Source of the DNA: Salinibacterium sp. G-O1
Lineage (GTDB): Bacteria > Actinomycetota > Actinomycetes > Actinomycetales > Microbacteriaceae
Length of the DNA stretch: 64,000 nt
Assembly (NCBI RefSeq): GCF_030063305.1
Contig: NZ_JASISV010000002.1
Span: forward strand, 248,001 to 312,000
Reading direction: 5' to 3'
The position numbers and the translations under genes were made by a program. How positions within the stretch are numbered: position 1 is the stretch's first letter; the number at the start of each line of letters is the position of its first letter. A model generated the notes under the pieces. That model saw only the letters and a program-made list of their open reading frames with translations. It did not search any database and was not told the DNA's origin. Below, piece after piece: positions 33,365-43,643 of this stretch.

Positions 33365-33697
33365 TCAGGAGGCCAGTGTCTTGTTGGCAGGGTCGATGTA
33401 TACGACGCCTGAGTCGTCGACGTTGACGTCGAAGACCGGTACCGGCTCATAGGCCGGAAGGTTGAGGGGCTTGCCCGTTGCGAGCGAGAACTGCGACCCA
33501 TGGGCCCAGCATTCGATGGCGTCGTCTTCGACGAAGCCTTCAGCCAGCGAGATGTCGCCATGGGTGCACGTATCACCGATCGCATGCACGGCGCCGCTCG
33601 AGTCTTTGACCACGACGATTGCCGTGCCATCCAGCACCACCCTGAATGCTTTGTTCTCTTCGAGCTCTGCGGTGGTGCAGACCCGCACGGCGGTCAC
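33365..33697 (-). CDS. Rieske-type ferredoxin subunit in the suf operon
   Basis: A 110-residue Rieske [2Fe-2S] protein. Cluster ligands are CTHGDISLAEG (Cys44, His46) and CWAHGSQF (Cys63, His66). It lacks a signal peptide or membrane anchor, so it is a soluble ferredoxin. Databases name such proteins as oxygenase ferredoxin subunits, but its position between sufD and sufC, seen in many actinobacterial suf clusters, suggests electron supply to cluster assembly. Its ATG overlaps the sufD stop (ATGA-type, 33694-33697). Confidence 0.93.
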   Translation of the reverse strand: MTAVRVCTTAELEENKAFRVVLDGTAIVVVKDSSGAVHAIGDTCTHGDISLAEGFVEDDAIECWAHGSQFSLATGKPLNLPAYEPVPVFDVNVDDSGVVYIDPANKTLAS

Positions 33698-34887
33698 AGT
33701 GCCACTGCCGCGGTGAGCGACAGCTCAGCCTCGATCGCGGAGTGCAGGCGGGCTTCGAGCTCGGCGTTGCCCACCTTCTGAACAATCTCAGAAAGGAAGC
33801 CGATGACGACGAGCCGGCGCGCCTCTGCCTCGCTGACGCCTCGCGACTGGAGGTAGAACAACTGCTCGTCATCGAAACGTCCCGTGGCGCTGGCGTGGCC
33901 AGCCCCGAGGATATCGCCGGTCTCGATCTCAAGGTTCGGGATCGAATCAGCGCGGGTGCCCTCGGTGAGCACGAGGTTGCGGTTCTGCTCGTAGCTGTCC
34001 GTGCCGGCGGCGTCTGGGCCGATCAACACATCGCCCACCCAGACCGCGCGAGCGCCGGCACCCTGCAGAGCGCCCTTGTAGTTGACGCGGCCCCTGGTGT
34101 TCTGGCCGAGGTGGTGCAGGTAGACACGCTGCTCGAAATGCTGGCCGGCGTCGGCGAAGTAGAGGCCATACAGCTCGGCGTCAGAACCTTCTCCGGCGAG
34201 ATGCACAGATGGGTTGAGCCGCACGACTGCACCGCTGAGTGAAATCACCATGTGCTTGAGCACCGCGTCGCGACCGACCGTCGCGAAGTGACTCGAGAGC
34301 TGGAGGGCATCGTTCGACCACTCCTGGAGCGAGATGACTGTCAGTTTCGCACCATCCTCCACGACGATTTCGACGTTCTCGCTCAGCGTTGCCGAGCCAG
34401 TCGACTGCAGGATGATCGTGGAGTCGCTGTTCGCCTTCGCGGTGATCACCGTGTGGGCTGCTCGCGGTGAGGTCCCGAGAGCGGAGCGTGAGACTGTGAC
34501 GTCGACGTGCTCCTCGGAGGTCACCGTGATCGCGAGAGCTTTCTCGAAGCTCGACCAGGCGTTCGCGGATGCGCGGTCCTCGGGGGTTCCGGCACGGCCG
34601 ATGCTGGCATCGTCGCGGTCGGCCCACTCGATGGCGACGCCCTGCACCTCGCTGGCGACATAGTCATAGGGGGAACCGTCGAGTTTGCCGTCGATGAGGT
34701 CGCGGACGAGCTTGACCGGGGTGAGCTTCCAGTCGACTTCAAGGCCGGTAACGGCCGGGAAATCGTCGTGGTTGACCGACGTGAAGCGCGCAGAGCGGGT
34801 CTGCACGGGAACGTATCCCGGTTCGCCCCATCCGCCGTCGCTGTGGGCCGTCGCCCCGTGCTGTTCGGGTGTGGTTACTACGGTCAC
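33694..34887 (-). CDS. sufD: SufD, Fe-S cluster scaffold subunit
   Basis: A 397-residue SufBD-core protein. The beta-helix region ends with LRADSIPNLEIETGDILGAGHASATGRFD and [20 protein letters not shown], shared with SufB. It lacks catalytic cysteines in that stretch and forms the SufBC2D scaffold. The open frame reaches 34932, but the GTG at 34887 (VTVVTTPEQHG) has AAAGGAA upstream and gives a typical length. It follows sufB by 34 bases. Confidence 0.95.
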   Translation of the reverse strand: MTVVTTPEQHGATAHSDGGWGEPGYVPVQTRSARFTSVNHDDFPAVTGLEVDWKLTPVKLVRDLIDGKLDGSPYDYVASEVQGVAIEWADRDDASIGRAGTPEDRASANAWSSFEKALAITVTSEEHVDVTVSRSALGTSPRAAHTVITAKANSDSTIILQSTGSATLSENVEIVVEDGAKLTVISLQEWSNDALQLSSHFATVGRDAVLKHMVISLSGAVVRLNPSVHLAGEGSDAELYGLYFADAGQHFEQRVYLHHLGQNTRGRVNYKGALQGAGARAVWVGDVLIGPDAAGTDSYEQNRNLVLTEGTRADSIPNLEIETGDILGAGHASATGRFDDEQLFYLQSRGVSEAEARRLVVIGFLSEIVQKVGNAELEARLHSAIEAELSLTAAVAL

Positions 34888-34921
34888 TATCCGACAGTTC
34901 CTTTCGAGGTTAGGAGGAAGG

Positions 34922-36340
34922 TCATCCCACACTGCCTTCCATGCTCATTTCGATGAGCTTGTTGAGTTCGAGCGCGTACTCCATCGGCAGTTCACGAGCG
35001 ATGGGCTCAATGAATCCACGAACGATCATCGCCATGGCTTCGTCTTCCGGCATACCGCGCGACTGCAGGTAGAACAGCTGCTCTGCGCTGACCCTCGAGA
35101 CCGTGGCCTCGTGGCCGAGTTGCACGTCATCCACGCGGATGTCGATTGCCGGGTACGTGTCTGAGCGCGAGATGGTGTCGACCAGCAGCGCGTCACACCG
35201 GACGGTGTTCGCGGAGTGGTGCGCCTTCTCGTCAACCCGGACTTCACCGCGGTATCCGGCCCGACCACCACCACGGGCGATCGACTTCGACACGATCGAT
35301 GACGTCGTGTATGGCGCCATGTGGATCATCTTCGCGCCGGCATCCTGGTGCTGGCCGGGGCCCGCGAAGGCGACAGACAGGGTCTCGCCCTTGGCGTGCT
35401 CCCCCACGAGGTAAATCGACGGGTACTTCATCGTCACCTTGGAGCCGATGTTGCCGTCGATCCATTCCATCGTTGCGCCCTCGTGGGCGATGGCTCGCTT
35501 GGTCACGAGGTTGTACACGTTGTTCGACCAGTTCTGGATCGTCGTGTAGCGAACGCGGGCGTTCTTCTTCACGATGATCTCGACCACGGCGGAGTGAAGC
35601 GAGTCCGACTTGTAGATCGGAGCGGTGCAGCCCTCGATGTAGTGAACGTACGAGCCCTCGTCGGCGATGATCAGCGTTCGCTCGAACTGGCCCATGTTCT
35701 CGGTGTTGATGCGGAAGTAGGCCTGAAGAGGGATCTCAACGTGCACACCCTTGGGCACATACACAAATGACCCGCCCGACCACACGGCGGTGTTCAGCGC
35801 GGCGAACTTGTTGTCGCCGGCCGGGATGACGGTGCCGAAGTACTCCTCGAAGAACTCTGGGTGTTCGCGAAGGGCGGTATCCGTGTCCATGAAGATGACG
35901 CCCTGCGCCTCGAGCTCTGCGTTGATCGAGTGGAACACGACCTCAGATTCGTACTGGGCGGCGACACCTGAGACGAGACGCTTGCGCTCGGCCTCCGGAA
36001 TCCCCAGCTTCTCGTAGGTGTTGCGGATGTCCTCGGGAAGGTCTTCCCAGGTTTGCGCCTGCTTCTCGGTAGAGCGCACAAAGTATTTGATGTTCTCGAA
36101 GTCGATGCCCGAGAGGTCGGCACCCCACGTGGGCATGGGCTTGCGGCGGAACAGCTGCAGGCCCTTGAGCCGCAACTTCAGCATCGACTCTGGTTCATTC
36201 TTCAACCGGGAGATGTCAGTGACGACCTCTTCGTTGATTCCTCGCCGCGCGGAAGCGCCAGCGGCATCAGAGTCGGACCACCCGAATTCATACTGCCCGA
36301 GACCGTTAAGTTCCGGGCGATCGATCAGTACGTCAGACAT
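34922..36340 (-). CDS. sufB: SufB, Fe-S cluster scaffold subunit
   Basis: A 472-residue SufB. It has the family stretches [57 protein letters not shown] (with a conserved cysteine) and [20 protein letters not shown]. It builds nascent Fe-S clusters in the SufBCD complex. It is the first gene of the minus-strand suf operon. The ATG has an AGAGGAAA ribosome binding site. No SufR-type repressor gene precedes it; ctaA diverges upstream. Confidence 0.97.
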   Translation of the reverse strand: MSDVLIDRPELNGLGQYEFGWSDSDAAGASARRGINEEVVTDISRLKNEPESMLKLRLKGLQLFRRKPMPTWGADLSGIDFENIKYFVRSTEKQAQTWEDLPEDIRNTYEKLGIPEAERKRLVSGVAAQYESEVVFHSINAELEAQGVIFMDTDTALREHPEFFEEYFGTVIPAGDNKFAALNTAVWSGGSFVYVPKGVHVEIPLQAYFRINTENMGQFERTLIIADEGSYVHYIEGCTAPIYKSDSLHSAVVEIIVKKNARVRYTTIQNWSNNVYNLVTKRAIAHEGATMEWIDGNIGSKVTMKYPSIYLVGEHAKGETLSVAFAGPGQHQDAGAKMIHMAPYTTSSIVSKSIARGGGRAGYRGEVRVDEKAHHSANTVRCDALLVDTISRSDTYPAIDIRVDDVQLGHEATVSRVSAEQLFYLQSRGMPEDEAMAMIVRGFIEPIARELPMEYALELNKLIEMSMEGSVG

Positions 36341-36649
36341 AGCTTTCCTCTTTCCCTACCTTGGCCAACCGAGGTGGCTGCCGCGGCATTCCTTCAAACG
36401 GGATTGCGCCGCGGGATGTGGGACCAACTCCGGCCTGTCGTTGTAGTGGCAGGACGGGGCTCGATGCCCGTCATCAACATTGACTGTTCGGCGCGGTTGC
36501 GTTCGTAGAACCACTCAATCTTACAGGCAGCAGCTGCGACTGGCCGGTTTAGGAGGCAAACAACCAGACTCGGGATGTCTGAGCTCGGCGGCAACGCCCA
36601 TCAGCGGCTGCCTATGATTGCTTGGGTTTGTTGAGAGGACAGTATTTCT
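36341..36649. other. Divergent intergenic region between sufB and ctaA
   Basis: A 309-bp region with no convincing coding potential. On the plus strand TATGAT (36613-36618) is a good -10 for ctaA, placing its start about 25 bases before the GTG. On the minus strand TAAGAT (36518-36523) is a possible -10 for sufB and would leave a long leader of about 170 bases. Neither has a clear -35. I see no Fur-, IscR/RirA- or SufR-like palindrome I would trust. Confidence 0.45.
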
Positions 36650-37621
36650 GTGGTGCGTCGCGTAGTGGATCGGTTCATTCAGTGGTTGCCGTCGGGCGTC
36701 GATCGGCGTGTTCGGGTGGCGGCATGGCTGTCGCTGGCGTTCCAGGTCGCGCTGATCGCCACCGGTGGAGCTGTGCGCCTGACCGCGTCCGGCCTCGGAT
36801 GCCCGACTTGGCCGCAGTGCACGGATGGGTCGTTTATCGCCACGCCCGAGATGGGCATCCACGGTTTCATCGAGTTCGGCAACCGCCTGTTGACCTTCGT
36901 GCTGGCCGCGATCACGATCGCCGCATTCCTGTCGGTGGTGCGATTCCGTCGCCAACGGCGGGACCTGTTCAGGCTCACGCTCGTGCAGGGCCTGAGCATC
37001 CCGTTCCAGGCGGTTCTCGGCGGGATTACGGTACTCACCGGTCTGAACCCTTATGTCGTCGGCGCTCACTTCGCGGTGTCGATCGTGCTCGTCGCCGTCA
37101 CCACCACTCTCGTCTGGCGCGTCTACAACGGGCCACGGGGGCTCAGCTCGCTCGTGCCGTCGTGGGTGGTGCTGCTGGGCAGACTCGCAGCCGTATTCGT
37201 CGCCGTCACGGTCGTCGTGGGGATTTTGACCACCGGTTCCGGCCCGCACGCCGGCGACAATTCAGATCCAGCCAAACCGGCTCCTCGCAACGGGCTCGAC
37301 CCCGTGCTGCTGCAGCACGTGCACAGCTGGCCCGCGTACGTGACGCTGGGACTCAGCGTGCTGCTGGCGATCGTCGTCCTGCGATTCCCCGTCGAGCGCC
37401 GGTGGGTGCTCGCCCTTGTCGCGGTGGAGGTCGCACAGATGATTGTCGGCCTCACGCAGGCGCGACTTGGGCTTCCCGAACTTCTGGTGGGCATCCACAT
37501 GGTTCTCGCCGGCGCGCTGGTCGCCGCCATGACAGCCGTGCTGCTGTCGCTGCGAGGAAACCTGATCGATGCTGCCAAAGCCGACCCAGTCAATGCCGTC
37601 GAGCGGGTGCCGGCGGTCTAG
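36650..37621 (+). CDS. ctaA: Haem A synthase (CtaA/COX15)
   Basis: A 323-residue protein with about eight transmembrane helices. It has the family motifs [32 protein letters not shown] and a C-terminal half with [14 protein letters not shown] and [14 protein letters not shown], supplying haem-ligand histidines. It oxidises the haem o methyl group to give haem a for cytochrome aa3 oxidase. The Cys pair found in some Gram-positive CtaA loops is not evident. The start is GTG. Its stop shares the palindrome CTAG with the convergent ctaB stop. Confidence 0.95.
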   Translation: MVRRVVDRFIQWLPSGVDRRVRVAAWLSLAFQVALIATGGAVRLTASGLGCPTWPQCTDGSFIATPEMGIHGFIEFGNRLLTFVLAAITIAAFLSVVRFRRQRRDLFRLTLVQGLSIPFQAVLGGITVLTGLNPYVVGAHFAVSIVLVAVTTTLVWRVYNGPRGLSSLVPSWVVLLGRLAAVFVAVTVVVGILTTGSGPHAGDNSDPAKPAPRNGLDPVLLQHVHSWPAYVTLGLSVLLAIVVLRFPVERRWVLALVAVEVAQMIVGLTQARLGLPELLVGIHMVLAGALVAAMTAVLLSLRGNLIDAAKADPVNAVERVPAV

Positions 37622-38538
37622 AAGGGCAGAAGCGGATCGATGCCCACGGCGAGGAAGACCAGCGTCAGGTAGGTGATCGAGCTGTGGAAGACGCGCATCG
37701 GGCGAACGTCGCCGTGACGGATAGCCGTGCTGTACAGCCGGTGTGACTCGATGATGAACCAGGCTCCGCTGGCCAGGGCGACAACCGTGTACAGGATGCC
37801 CATATCGGCGACGGGGATCAACAGCAGCGAGCACGCGACTGTGGCCCAGGCGTAAAGCACCACCTGCAGCCCAACCACTGCCCGGCCGCGCACGACGGCG
37901 AGCATGGGGACGTTGACCGACTGGTAGTCAGCGCGATACTTCATCGACAGCGGCCAGTAGTGCGGCGGGGTCCAGAGGAAGACAATTCCGAACAGGATGA
38001 TGGGTGCCCAGCTGAGATCGCCGGTGACAGCAGCCCAGCCGATGAGCACCGGCATGCATCCGGCTGCACCGCCCCAGACGATGTTCTGCGGTGTGCGACG
38101 CTTCAGCACGAGCGTATAGACGAGCACGTAGAACAGGATGGCGGCAAGCGACAGAGCTGCGGCCAGCCAGTTGATGAGCAGACCCAGCCAGAGCACGGAG
38201 GCGACCCCCGAAGCCCACGCGAACACCAGTGCCTCGCGGTCGCTCAGTTCCCCGGTGACCAGCGGGCGCTTCTTCGTCCTGTCCATGACGCGGTCGATGT
38301 CGCGGTCGATGTAGCAGTTGAAGGCGTTCGCCGAACTCGCGCTCATGATGCCGCCCACCAGGGTTCCCAGCACCAGCCAGAGGTTGGGGATGCCACCGGC
38401 GGCCAGAATCATCACGGGCGCGGTGGTAACCAGCAGCAACTCAATGACTCTGGGCTTGGTGAGCGCGACGTACGCTTTCGTTTTTCTGAGGATGCTGACG
38501 CGCTCCCGAGGGGCGTGATTCTTGACCATTACATCCAT
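37618..38538 (-). CDS. ctaB: Protohaem IX farnesyltransferase (haem O synthase)
   Basis: A 306-residue UbiA-family prenyltransferase with nine or so hydrophobic helices. The aspartate-rich motifs are [19 protein letters not shown] (about residues 79-97) and [13 protein letters not shown] (loop 6/7). It attaches a farnesyl group to haem b, making haem o, the substrate of CtaA. The frame extends far upstream, but the ATG at 38538 gives the expected N-terminus and follows TAGAAT by seven bases. It converges tail to tail with ctaA. Confidence 0.95.
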   Translation of the reverse strand: MDVMVKNHAPRERVSILRKTKAYVALTKPRVIELLLVTTAPVMILAAGGIPNLWLVLGTLVGGIMSASSANAFNCYIDRDIDRVMDRTKKRPLVTGELSDREALVFAWASGVASVLWLGLLINWLAAALSLAAILFYVLVYTLVLKRRTPQNIVWGGAAGCMPVLIGWAAVTGDLSWAPIILFGIVFLWTPPHYWPLSMKYRADYQSVNVPMLAVVRGRAVVGLQVVLYAWATVACSLLLIPVADMGILYTVVALASGAWFIIESHRLYSTAIRHGDVRPMRVFHSSITYLTLVFLAVGIDPLLPF

Positions 38539-38785
38539 ATAGACGATTCTAAGCGACGCGCAGCGGTCGGCTGACTGCTCGCCGATGACCTCCGGCGTAG
38601 CTTTCTCCGTGACCATGCAGGCTTCTCTATACTGATTAGGCCTGCCCTTCGCGGGAAACGCAGACACCATGAACCTGTGGTTTTGTTGCGCCGCGAAGGA
38701 GACACTGTCGTCCTCAGCAGATCCACCATTACCGTTTTCCGGGCGAAGCGCTCGGGAGGCCGCTCTAAGAAGGGTGCAGTACCTC
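38539..38785. other. Divergent promoter region of ctaB and the pentose-phosphate operon
   Basis: A 247-bp gap. TAGAAT for ctaB is at one edge. For tkt, TATACT (38628-38633) is a near-consensus -10 that would give a leader of about 145 bases. AAGAAGG lies 12 bases before the chosen tkt GTG. No other structure stands out. Confidence 0.5.
38546..38551 (-). promoter_or_regulatory. -10 element (TAGAAT) for leaderless ctaB
   Basis: TAGAAT ends seven bases before the ctaB ATG with no ribosome binding site between. Confidence 0.55.
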
Positions 38786-40879
38786 GTGGCAACTCTCCAG
38801 TGGGACCCCATTGACAGCAAGGCAGTAGACACCGCCAAGATCCTCGCGGCAGACGCCGTCGAGAAGGTTGGGAACGGGCATCCTGGAACCGCGATGAGCC
38901 TCGCGCCAGCTGCGTACCTGCTCTTCCAGAAGGTCATGCGTCGCGACCCCAGTGACAACGAATGGATCGGCCGCGACCGCTTCATCCTCTCGGTCGGACA
39001 CAGCTCCCTCACCCAGTACGTCCAGCTCTACTTCGGCGGATACGGCCTCGAGCTCGACGACCTGAAGGCGCTTCGCACCTGGGGTTCCAAGACACCGGGG
39101 CACCCGGAGTACGGGCACACCGATGGGGTGGAGATCACCACGGGCCCGCTCGGCCAGGGCATCGCCTCAGCCGTCGGATTCGCGTACGCGAGCCGCTTCG
39201 AGCGCGGGCTCTTCGACCCGGACGCCGCTGCTGGCACGAGCCCCTTCGATCACAACATCTACTTCATCGCCGGCGATGGCGACCTGCAGGAGGGTGTCTC
39301 CAGCGAGGCGTCGTCGCTTGCCGGCCACCAGCAGCTCGGCAACCTGATCGGCATCTACGACTCGAACCAGATCTCGATCGAAGATGACACCAACATCGCC
39401 TTCACGGAAGACGTCAAGGCCCGCTACGAGGCCTACAACTGGCACGTTCAGGTCGTCGACTGGAAAAAGACCGGCGTGTACGCCGAGGACGTCGTTGAGC
39501 TGAACGCCGCGATCGAGGCGGCTCAGGGCGTAACGGACAAGCCATCGTTGATCATCCTCAAGACGATCATCGGCTGGCCAAGCCCGAAGAAGCAGAACAC
39601 CGGCAAGATCCACGGATCAGCACTCGGAAGCGAAGAGCTCGCCGCCGTCAAGTCAGTGCTCGGTTTCGACCCTGAGCAGACCTTCGAGGTCGCCCCCGAG
39701 GTCATCGAGCACACCCGCAAGGCAGTGGAGCGCGGAAAGGCAGCCCACGCCGAGTGGAACGTGCAGTTCGAGGCGTGGGCCACGGCCAACCCGGACAAGA
39801 AGGTGCTTCTCGACCGGGTGCTCTCCGGTGCGCTGCCGGATGGCGTCGAGGACGCTCTGCCGGTGTTCGAGGCCGGAAAAGAGGTGTCAACCCGCGCTGC
39901 CAGCGGCAAGGTGTTGAGCGCTCTCGGTGCCGTCATCCCCGAGCTCTGGGGCGGCTCTGCCGACCTTGCTGAGTCGAACAACACCACGATCGAGGGCGCA
40001 GCGTCGTTCATCCCGAGCGAACACTCGACCCACGAGTGGACGGGCAACCCCTACGGCCGCACCCTGCACTTCGGAATCCGCGAGCACGCGATGGGCGCCA
40101 TCCTGAATGGAATCGTTCTTCACGGAAACACGCGTCCCTATGGCGGAACCTTCCTGATCTTCAGCGACTACATGCGCCCGGCAGTCCGCCTGGCCGCGCT
40201 GATGAAGTCGCCGTCGATCTTTGTCTGGACGCACGATTCCGTCGCGCTCGGAGAAGATGGACCGACTCACCAGCCGATCGAGCAGCTCGCATCGCTTCGC
40301 GCGATTCCGGGAATGGATGTGGTGCGCCCCGGCGACGCCAACGAAACCGCCTGGGCGTGGAAGACGATTCTCGAGCGACGCAACGGCCCGGCCGGCATCG
40401 CACTCACGCGCCAGAACATCCCGGTGTTCGAGCGCGGCGATGACGTCGCCAACGGCGAAACTTTCGCTTCGGCGAAGCACGTCGCGAAGGGCGCATACAT
40501 TCTGGTTGACGCGCCCAACGGCACGCCAGACGTCATCCTGATGGCGACCGGTTCCGAGCTGCAGATCGCTGTCGAGGCCCGTGAGGCGCTGAAGGCTGAC
40601 GGCGTGAACGCCCGTGTCGTTTCGGTGCCGAGCCTCGAATGGTTCGAGGAGCAGGATGCCGCATACCGCGAATCCGTGTTCCCGGCCGCAGTCAAGGCGC
40701 GCGTTTCGATTGAGGCCGGCATTGCGCTGACCTGGCGTGGCTATGTCGGCGACGCAGGCCGAAGCGTCTCGATCGAACACTTCGGTGCGTCCGCAGACTA
40801 CAAGACCCTGTTCCGTGAATTTGGGATTACCACCGAGGCCGCCGTGGCCGCAGCCAAGGAATCGCTGGCGGCCGTCTAG
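38786..40879 (+). CDS. tkt: Transketolase
   Basis: A 697-residue thiamine-diphosphate enzyme. [14 protein letters not shown] and the TPP motif region [20 protein letters not shown] lie in the first domain, [20 protein letters not shown] in the pyrimidine domain, and the C-terminal domain ends [11 protein letters not shown]. It moves two-carbon units between ketoses and aldoses. The reading frame is open further upstream, but the GTG at 38786 begins the normal sequence [18 protein letters not shown]. It is the first gene of a six-gene pentose-phosphate operon. Confidence 0.97.
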   Translation: MATLQWDPIDSKAVDTAKILAADAVEKVGNGHPGTAMSLAPAAYLLFQKVMRRDPSDNEWIGRDRFILSVGHSSLTQYVQLYFGGYGLELDDLKALRTWGSKTPGHPEYGHTDGVEITTGPLGQGIASAVGFAYASRFERGLFDPDAAAGTSPFDHNIYFIAGDGDLQEGVSSEASSLAGHQQLGNLIGIYDSNQISIEDDTNIAFTEDVKARYEAYNWHVQVVDWKKTGVYAEDVVELNAAIEAAQGVTDKPSLIILKTIIGWPSPKKQNTGKIHGSALGSEELAAVKSVLGFDPEQTFEVAPEVIEHTRKAVERGKAAHAEWNVQFEAWATANPDKKVLLDRVLSGALPDGVEDALPVFEAGKEVSTRAASGKVLSALGAVIPELWGGSADLAESNNTTIEGAASFIPSEHSTHEWTGNPYGRTLHFGIREHAMGAILNGIVLHGNTRPYGGTFLIFSDYMRPAVRLAALMKSPSIFVWTHDSVALGEDGPTHQPIEQLASLRAIPGMDVVRPGDANETAWAWKTILERRNGPAGIALTRQNIPVFERGDDVANGETFASAKHVAKGAYILVDAPNGTPDVILMATGSELQIAVEAREALKADGVNARVVSVPSLEWFEEQDAAYRESVFPAAVKARVSIEAGIALTWRGYVGDAGRSVSIEHFGASADYKTLFREFGITTEAAVAAAKESLAAV

Positions 40880-40905
40880 GCCCCCGGCAAAGGAGATAGA
40901 GAATT

Positions 40906-42018
40906 ATGAGCAACGAAACCCCCACAGCAGCCCTCTCCGCAGCAGGCGTCAGCATCTGGCTCGACGACCTCTCTCGTGAGCGGATCAACTCGGGCGGACT
41001 TCAGCAGCTGATCGCTGAGCGCAATGTTGTCGGCGTCACCACCAACCCGACGATCTTCGCCACCGCGCTTGCCAAGGGTGAGGCCTATGACGCCCAGGTT
41101 GCCGAGCTGGCCGCCGCAGGCAAGACCGTGACCGAGGCAGTCTTCGAGATCACCACGGATGACGTTGCGGCGGCGAGCGATATCTTCCGCCCGGTCTACG
41201 ACGCGACGGGTGGCCAAGATGGTCGCGTCTCCATCGAGGTCGAGCCCGGTCTCGCGCACGATGCTGCCGGAACCATCCAGCAGGCGCAGGAACTCTGGGC
41301 CAAGGTCAACCGCGCGAACGCGATGATCAAGATCCCGGCAACGGTTGAGGGCCTCGAGGCGATCACGGCCACCATCGGGGCGGGAATCAGCGTCAACGTG
41401 ACCCTGATCTTCAGCCTGTCGCGCCACCGCGAGGTCATCAACGCATACCTCACCGGCCTCGAGCAGGCCAAGGCAGCAGGGCATGACCTCTCAACGATCC
41501 ACTCGGTGGCGTCGTTCTTCGTGTCACGAGTAGACACTGAGATCGACAAGCGCCTCGACGCGATCTCCACCGACGACGCCACGGCGCTGAAGAGCAAGGC
41601 CGGAATCGCCAACGCGCGACTCGCGTACCAGGTCTACGAGCAGGAGTTCAGCTCAGAGCGCGCCAAGGTGCTGATTGCGGCCGGTGCAAACAAGCAGCGA
41701 CCGCTGTGGGCCTCCACCGGAGTGAAAGACCCTTCGCTGCCAGACACCCTGTACGTCACGGAACTTGCTGTCGGCGAGACGGTCAACACCATGCCGGAGA
41801 AGACCCTCGAGGCTACCTTCGACCACGGCGTGATCACGGGCGACAACGTCACGGGCGGCTATAACGCAGCCAACAACACGCTCGACGCCCTGGCAGCGCT
41901 CGGTATCTCTTACGACGAGGTGACGGCGCTTCTTGAGAAGGAGGGCGTCGAGAAGTTCATCGTGTCGTGGAACGAATTGCTCGACACGGTTGCTGCCGCA
42001 CTCGAGGCCGCAAAATGA
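40906..42018 (+). CDS. tal: Transaldolase
   Basis: A 370-residue transaldolase of the actinobacterial long type. [13 protein letters not shown] is near the N-terminus and the Schiff-base lysine lies in [28 protein letters not shown] and [13 protein letters not shown] complete the barrel motifs. It transfers dihydroxyacetone units in the non-oxidative pentose-phosphate pathway. The ATG has an AAAGGAG ribosome binding site. The stop overlaps the pgi start as ATGA. Confidence 0.97.
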   Translation: MSNETPTAALSAAGVSIWLDDLSRERINSGGLQQLIAERNVVGVTTNPTIFATALAKGEAYDAQVAELAAAGKTVTEAVFEITTDDVAAASDIFRPVYDATGGQDGRVSIEVEPGLAHDAAGTIQQAQELWAKVNRANAMIKIPATVEGLEAITATIGAGISVNVTLIFSLSRHREVINAYLTGLEQAKAAGHDLSTIHSVASFFVSRVDTEIDKRLDAISTDDATALKSKAGIANARLAYQVYEQEFSSERAKVLIAAGANKQRPLWASTGVKDPSLPDTLYVTELAVGETVNTMPEKTLEATFDHGVITGDNVTGGYNAANNTLDALAALGISYDEVTALLEKEGVEKFIVSWNELLDTVAAALEAAK

Positions 42019-43613
42019 GCGTCAGGATCGCCGTCTCCGGTGCCGCGGCAGATGCCGTCAAGCGGGTCGTTCCCGAGCTGATCAAGGACCTCGTTGCGAG
42101 CCGCCTGACCGGCGGAGATGCATCGCTGTGGGGTGCCGAGGCTGAAGAAGAGTCAGAGAAGCGCCTCGGCTGGGTTGAGGCGGTCACCGTCTCTCGTCCG
42201 CTCATCCCCGAGATCTACGCTCTGCGGGATGCGCTTCGCGCGTCAGGTGTCAATCACATAGTCCTCGGTGGCATGGGTGGCTCATCCCTCGCCCCCGAGG
42301 TGATTGCCGGCACGTACGGCGTCAAGCTGACTGTGCTGGATTCGACCGATCCCGGTCAGGTCCTTGCTGCCCTCGGCGATCGGCTCGCCACGACCGCCGT
42401 CGTGATCTCATCCAAATCGGGTTCGACGCTCGAAACCGACAGCCAGAAGCGCATCTACGAGCAGTTCTTCACCGATGCGGGAATCGACCCGCTCGAACGC
42501 ATCGTCATCGTGACCGACCCGGGCTCGCCGCTCGATGCCGCAGCCCGCGCAGCCGGATACCGGGTATTCAACGCCGACCCCACCGTGGGTGGACGCTACT
42601 CAGCGCTCACCGCATTCGGACTTGTGCCGTCCGGACTCGCCGGGGTCGACCTCGTCGAACTCCTCGACGAGGCCGAAGGCGTCATGGTCGAACTGTCGGT
42701 CGATCACCCGGCGAACCCTGGCCTCGTGCTTGCCGCCGCCATTGCCGGCACACAGCCACTGAAGGACAAGCTGGCGATCGTCTCTGACGGCACCCACATC
42801 CGTGGGTTCGGCGAATGGGCCGAGCAGCTCATCGCTGAGTCGACGGGCAAGATCGGCAAGGGCATCCTGCCCGTCGTTCTCGATGCCCACTCCCCCGAAC
42901 TCAGTGCGAATCTTCACGACCTGCAGGTGGTTCGCCTCGTTGGCGATTGGGACGACACGAAGAAGGTCGCCCCCGGAGAGATCGAGATCGCGGGCAGCCT
43001 CGGCGCCCAGATTCTGGTCTGGGAATACGCGACGGCAATCGCCGGCCGGATTCTCGGGATCAACCCGTTCGACCAGCCCGATGTCGAGTCGGCCAAGATC
43101 GCAAGCCGCGCGCTCATCGACAACCCATCGACCCCCGCGAGCCCTGCATTCGTGGATGGCGACGTCGAGGTTCGTGGCACAGCCGACGTAGTCGATGGTG
43201 TGACGGACCTGGCGGGTGCGATCGACAAGCTTGTCGCCGCACTTCCTGCTGACGGTTACGTGTCCATTCAGGCCTATGTCGATCGCGTGGCTCACCCTGC
43301 GCTCCTGGCCTTGCGTGACGCCGTCGCGAAGCGTTCTGGCCGACCTGTCACCTTTGGCTGGGGTCCGCGGTTCCTGCACTCCACCGGGCAGTTCCACAAG
43401 GGCGGCCCGGCCGTGGGTGTGTTCCTCCAGATCCTGATCAGCGACGACGTCGATCTTCAGATTCCGGATCGTCCCTTCACCTTTGGCCAGCTCATCCGGG
43501 CTCAGGCCGATGGCGACGCGAGCGTGCTTGCCGATCACGGTCGTCCCGTGCTCAGCCTCACCCTCGCCAACCCCGCACAGTCTGTGCCTGCGATCATCCG
43601 CGCACTCAGCTAG
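42015..43613 (+). CDS. pgi: Glucose-6-phosphate isomerase
   Basis: A 532-residue protein with SIS-domain motifs [15 protein letters not shown] and [14 protein letters not shown], and a C-terminal part with [14 protein letters not shown]. It interconverts glucose-6-phosphate and fructose-6-phosphate. The sequence is of the divergent actinobacterial type seen in pentose-phosphate operons and lacks classic eukaryotic-like PGI signatures. The ATG at 42015 is coupled to tal (ATGA). Its place between tal and zwf links glycolysis to the pentose-phosphate cycle. Confidence 0.93.
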   Translation: MSVRIAVSGAAADAVKRVVPELIKDLVASRLTGGDASLWGAEAEEESEKRLGWVEAVTVSRPLIPEIYALRDALRASGVNHIVLGGMGGSSLAPEVIAGTYGVKLTVLDSTDPGQVLAALGDRLATTAVVISSKSGSTLETDSQKRIYEQFFTDAGIDPLERIVIVTDPGSPLDAAARAAGYRVFNADPTVGGRYSALTAFGLVPSGLAGVDLVELLDEAEGVMVELSVDHPANPGLVLAAAIAGTQPLKDKLAIVSDGTHIRGFGEWAEQLIAESTGKIGKGILPVVLDAHSPELSANLHDLQVVRLVGDWDDTKKVAPGEIEIAGSLGAQILVWEYATAIAGRILGINPFDQPDVESAKIASRALIDNPSTPASPAFVDGDVEVRGTADVVDGVTDLAGAIDKLVAALPADGYVSIQAYVDRVAHPALLALRDAVAKRSGRPVTFGWGPRFLHSTGQFHKGGPAVGVFLQILISDDVDLQIPDRPFTFGQLIRAQADGDASVLADHGRPVLSLTLANPAQSVPAIIRALS

Positions 43614-43643
43614 CAACGGGTACCAAGCACTAGTAGGAGCACA

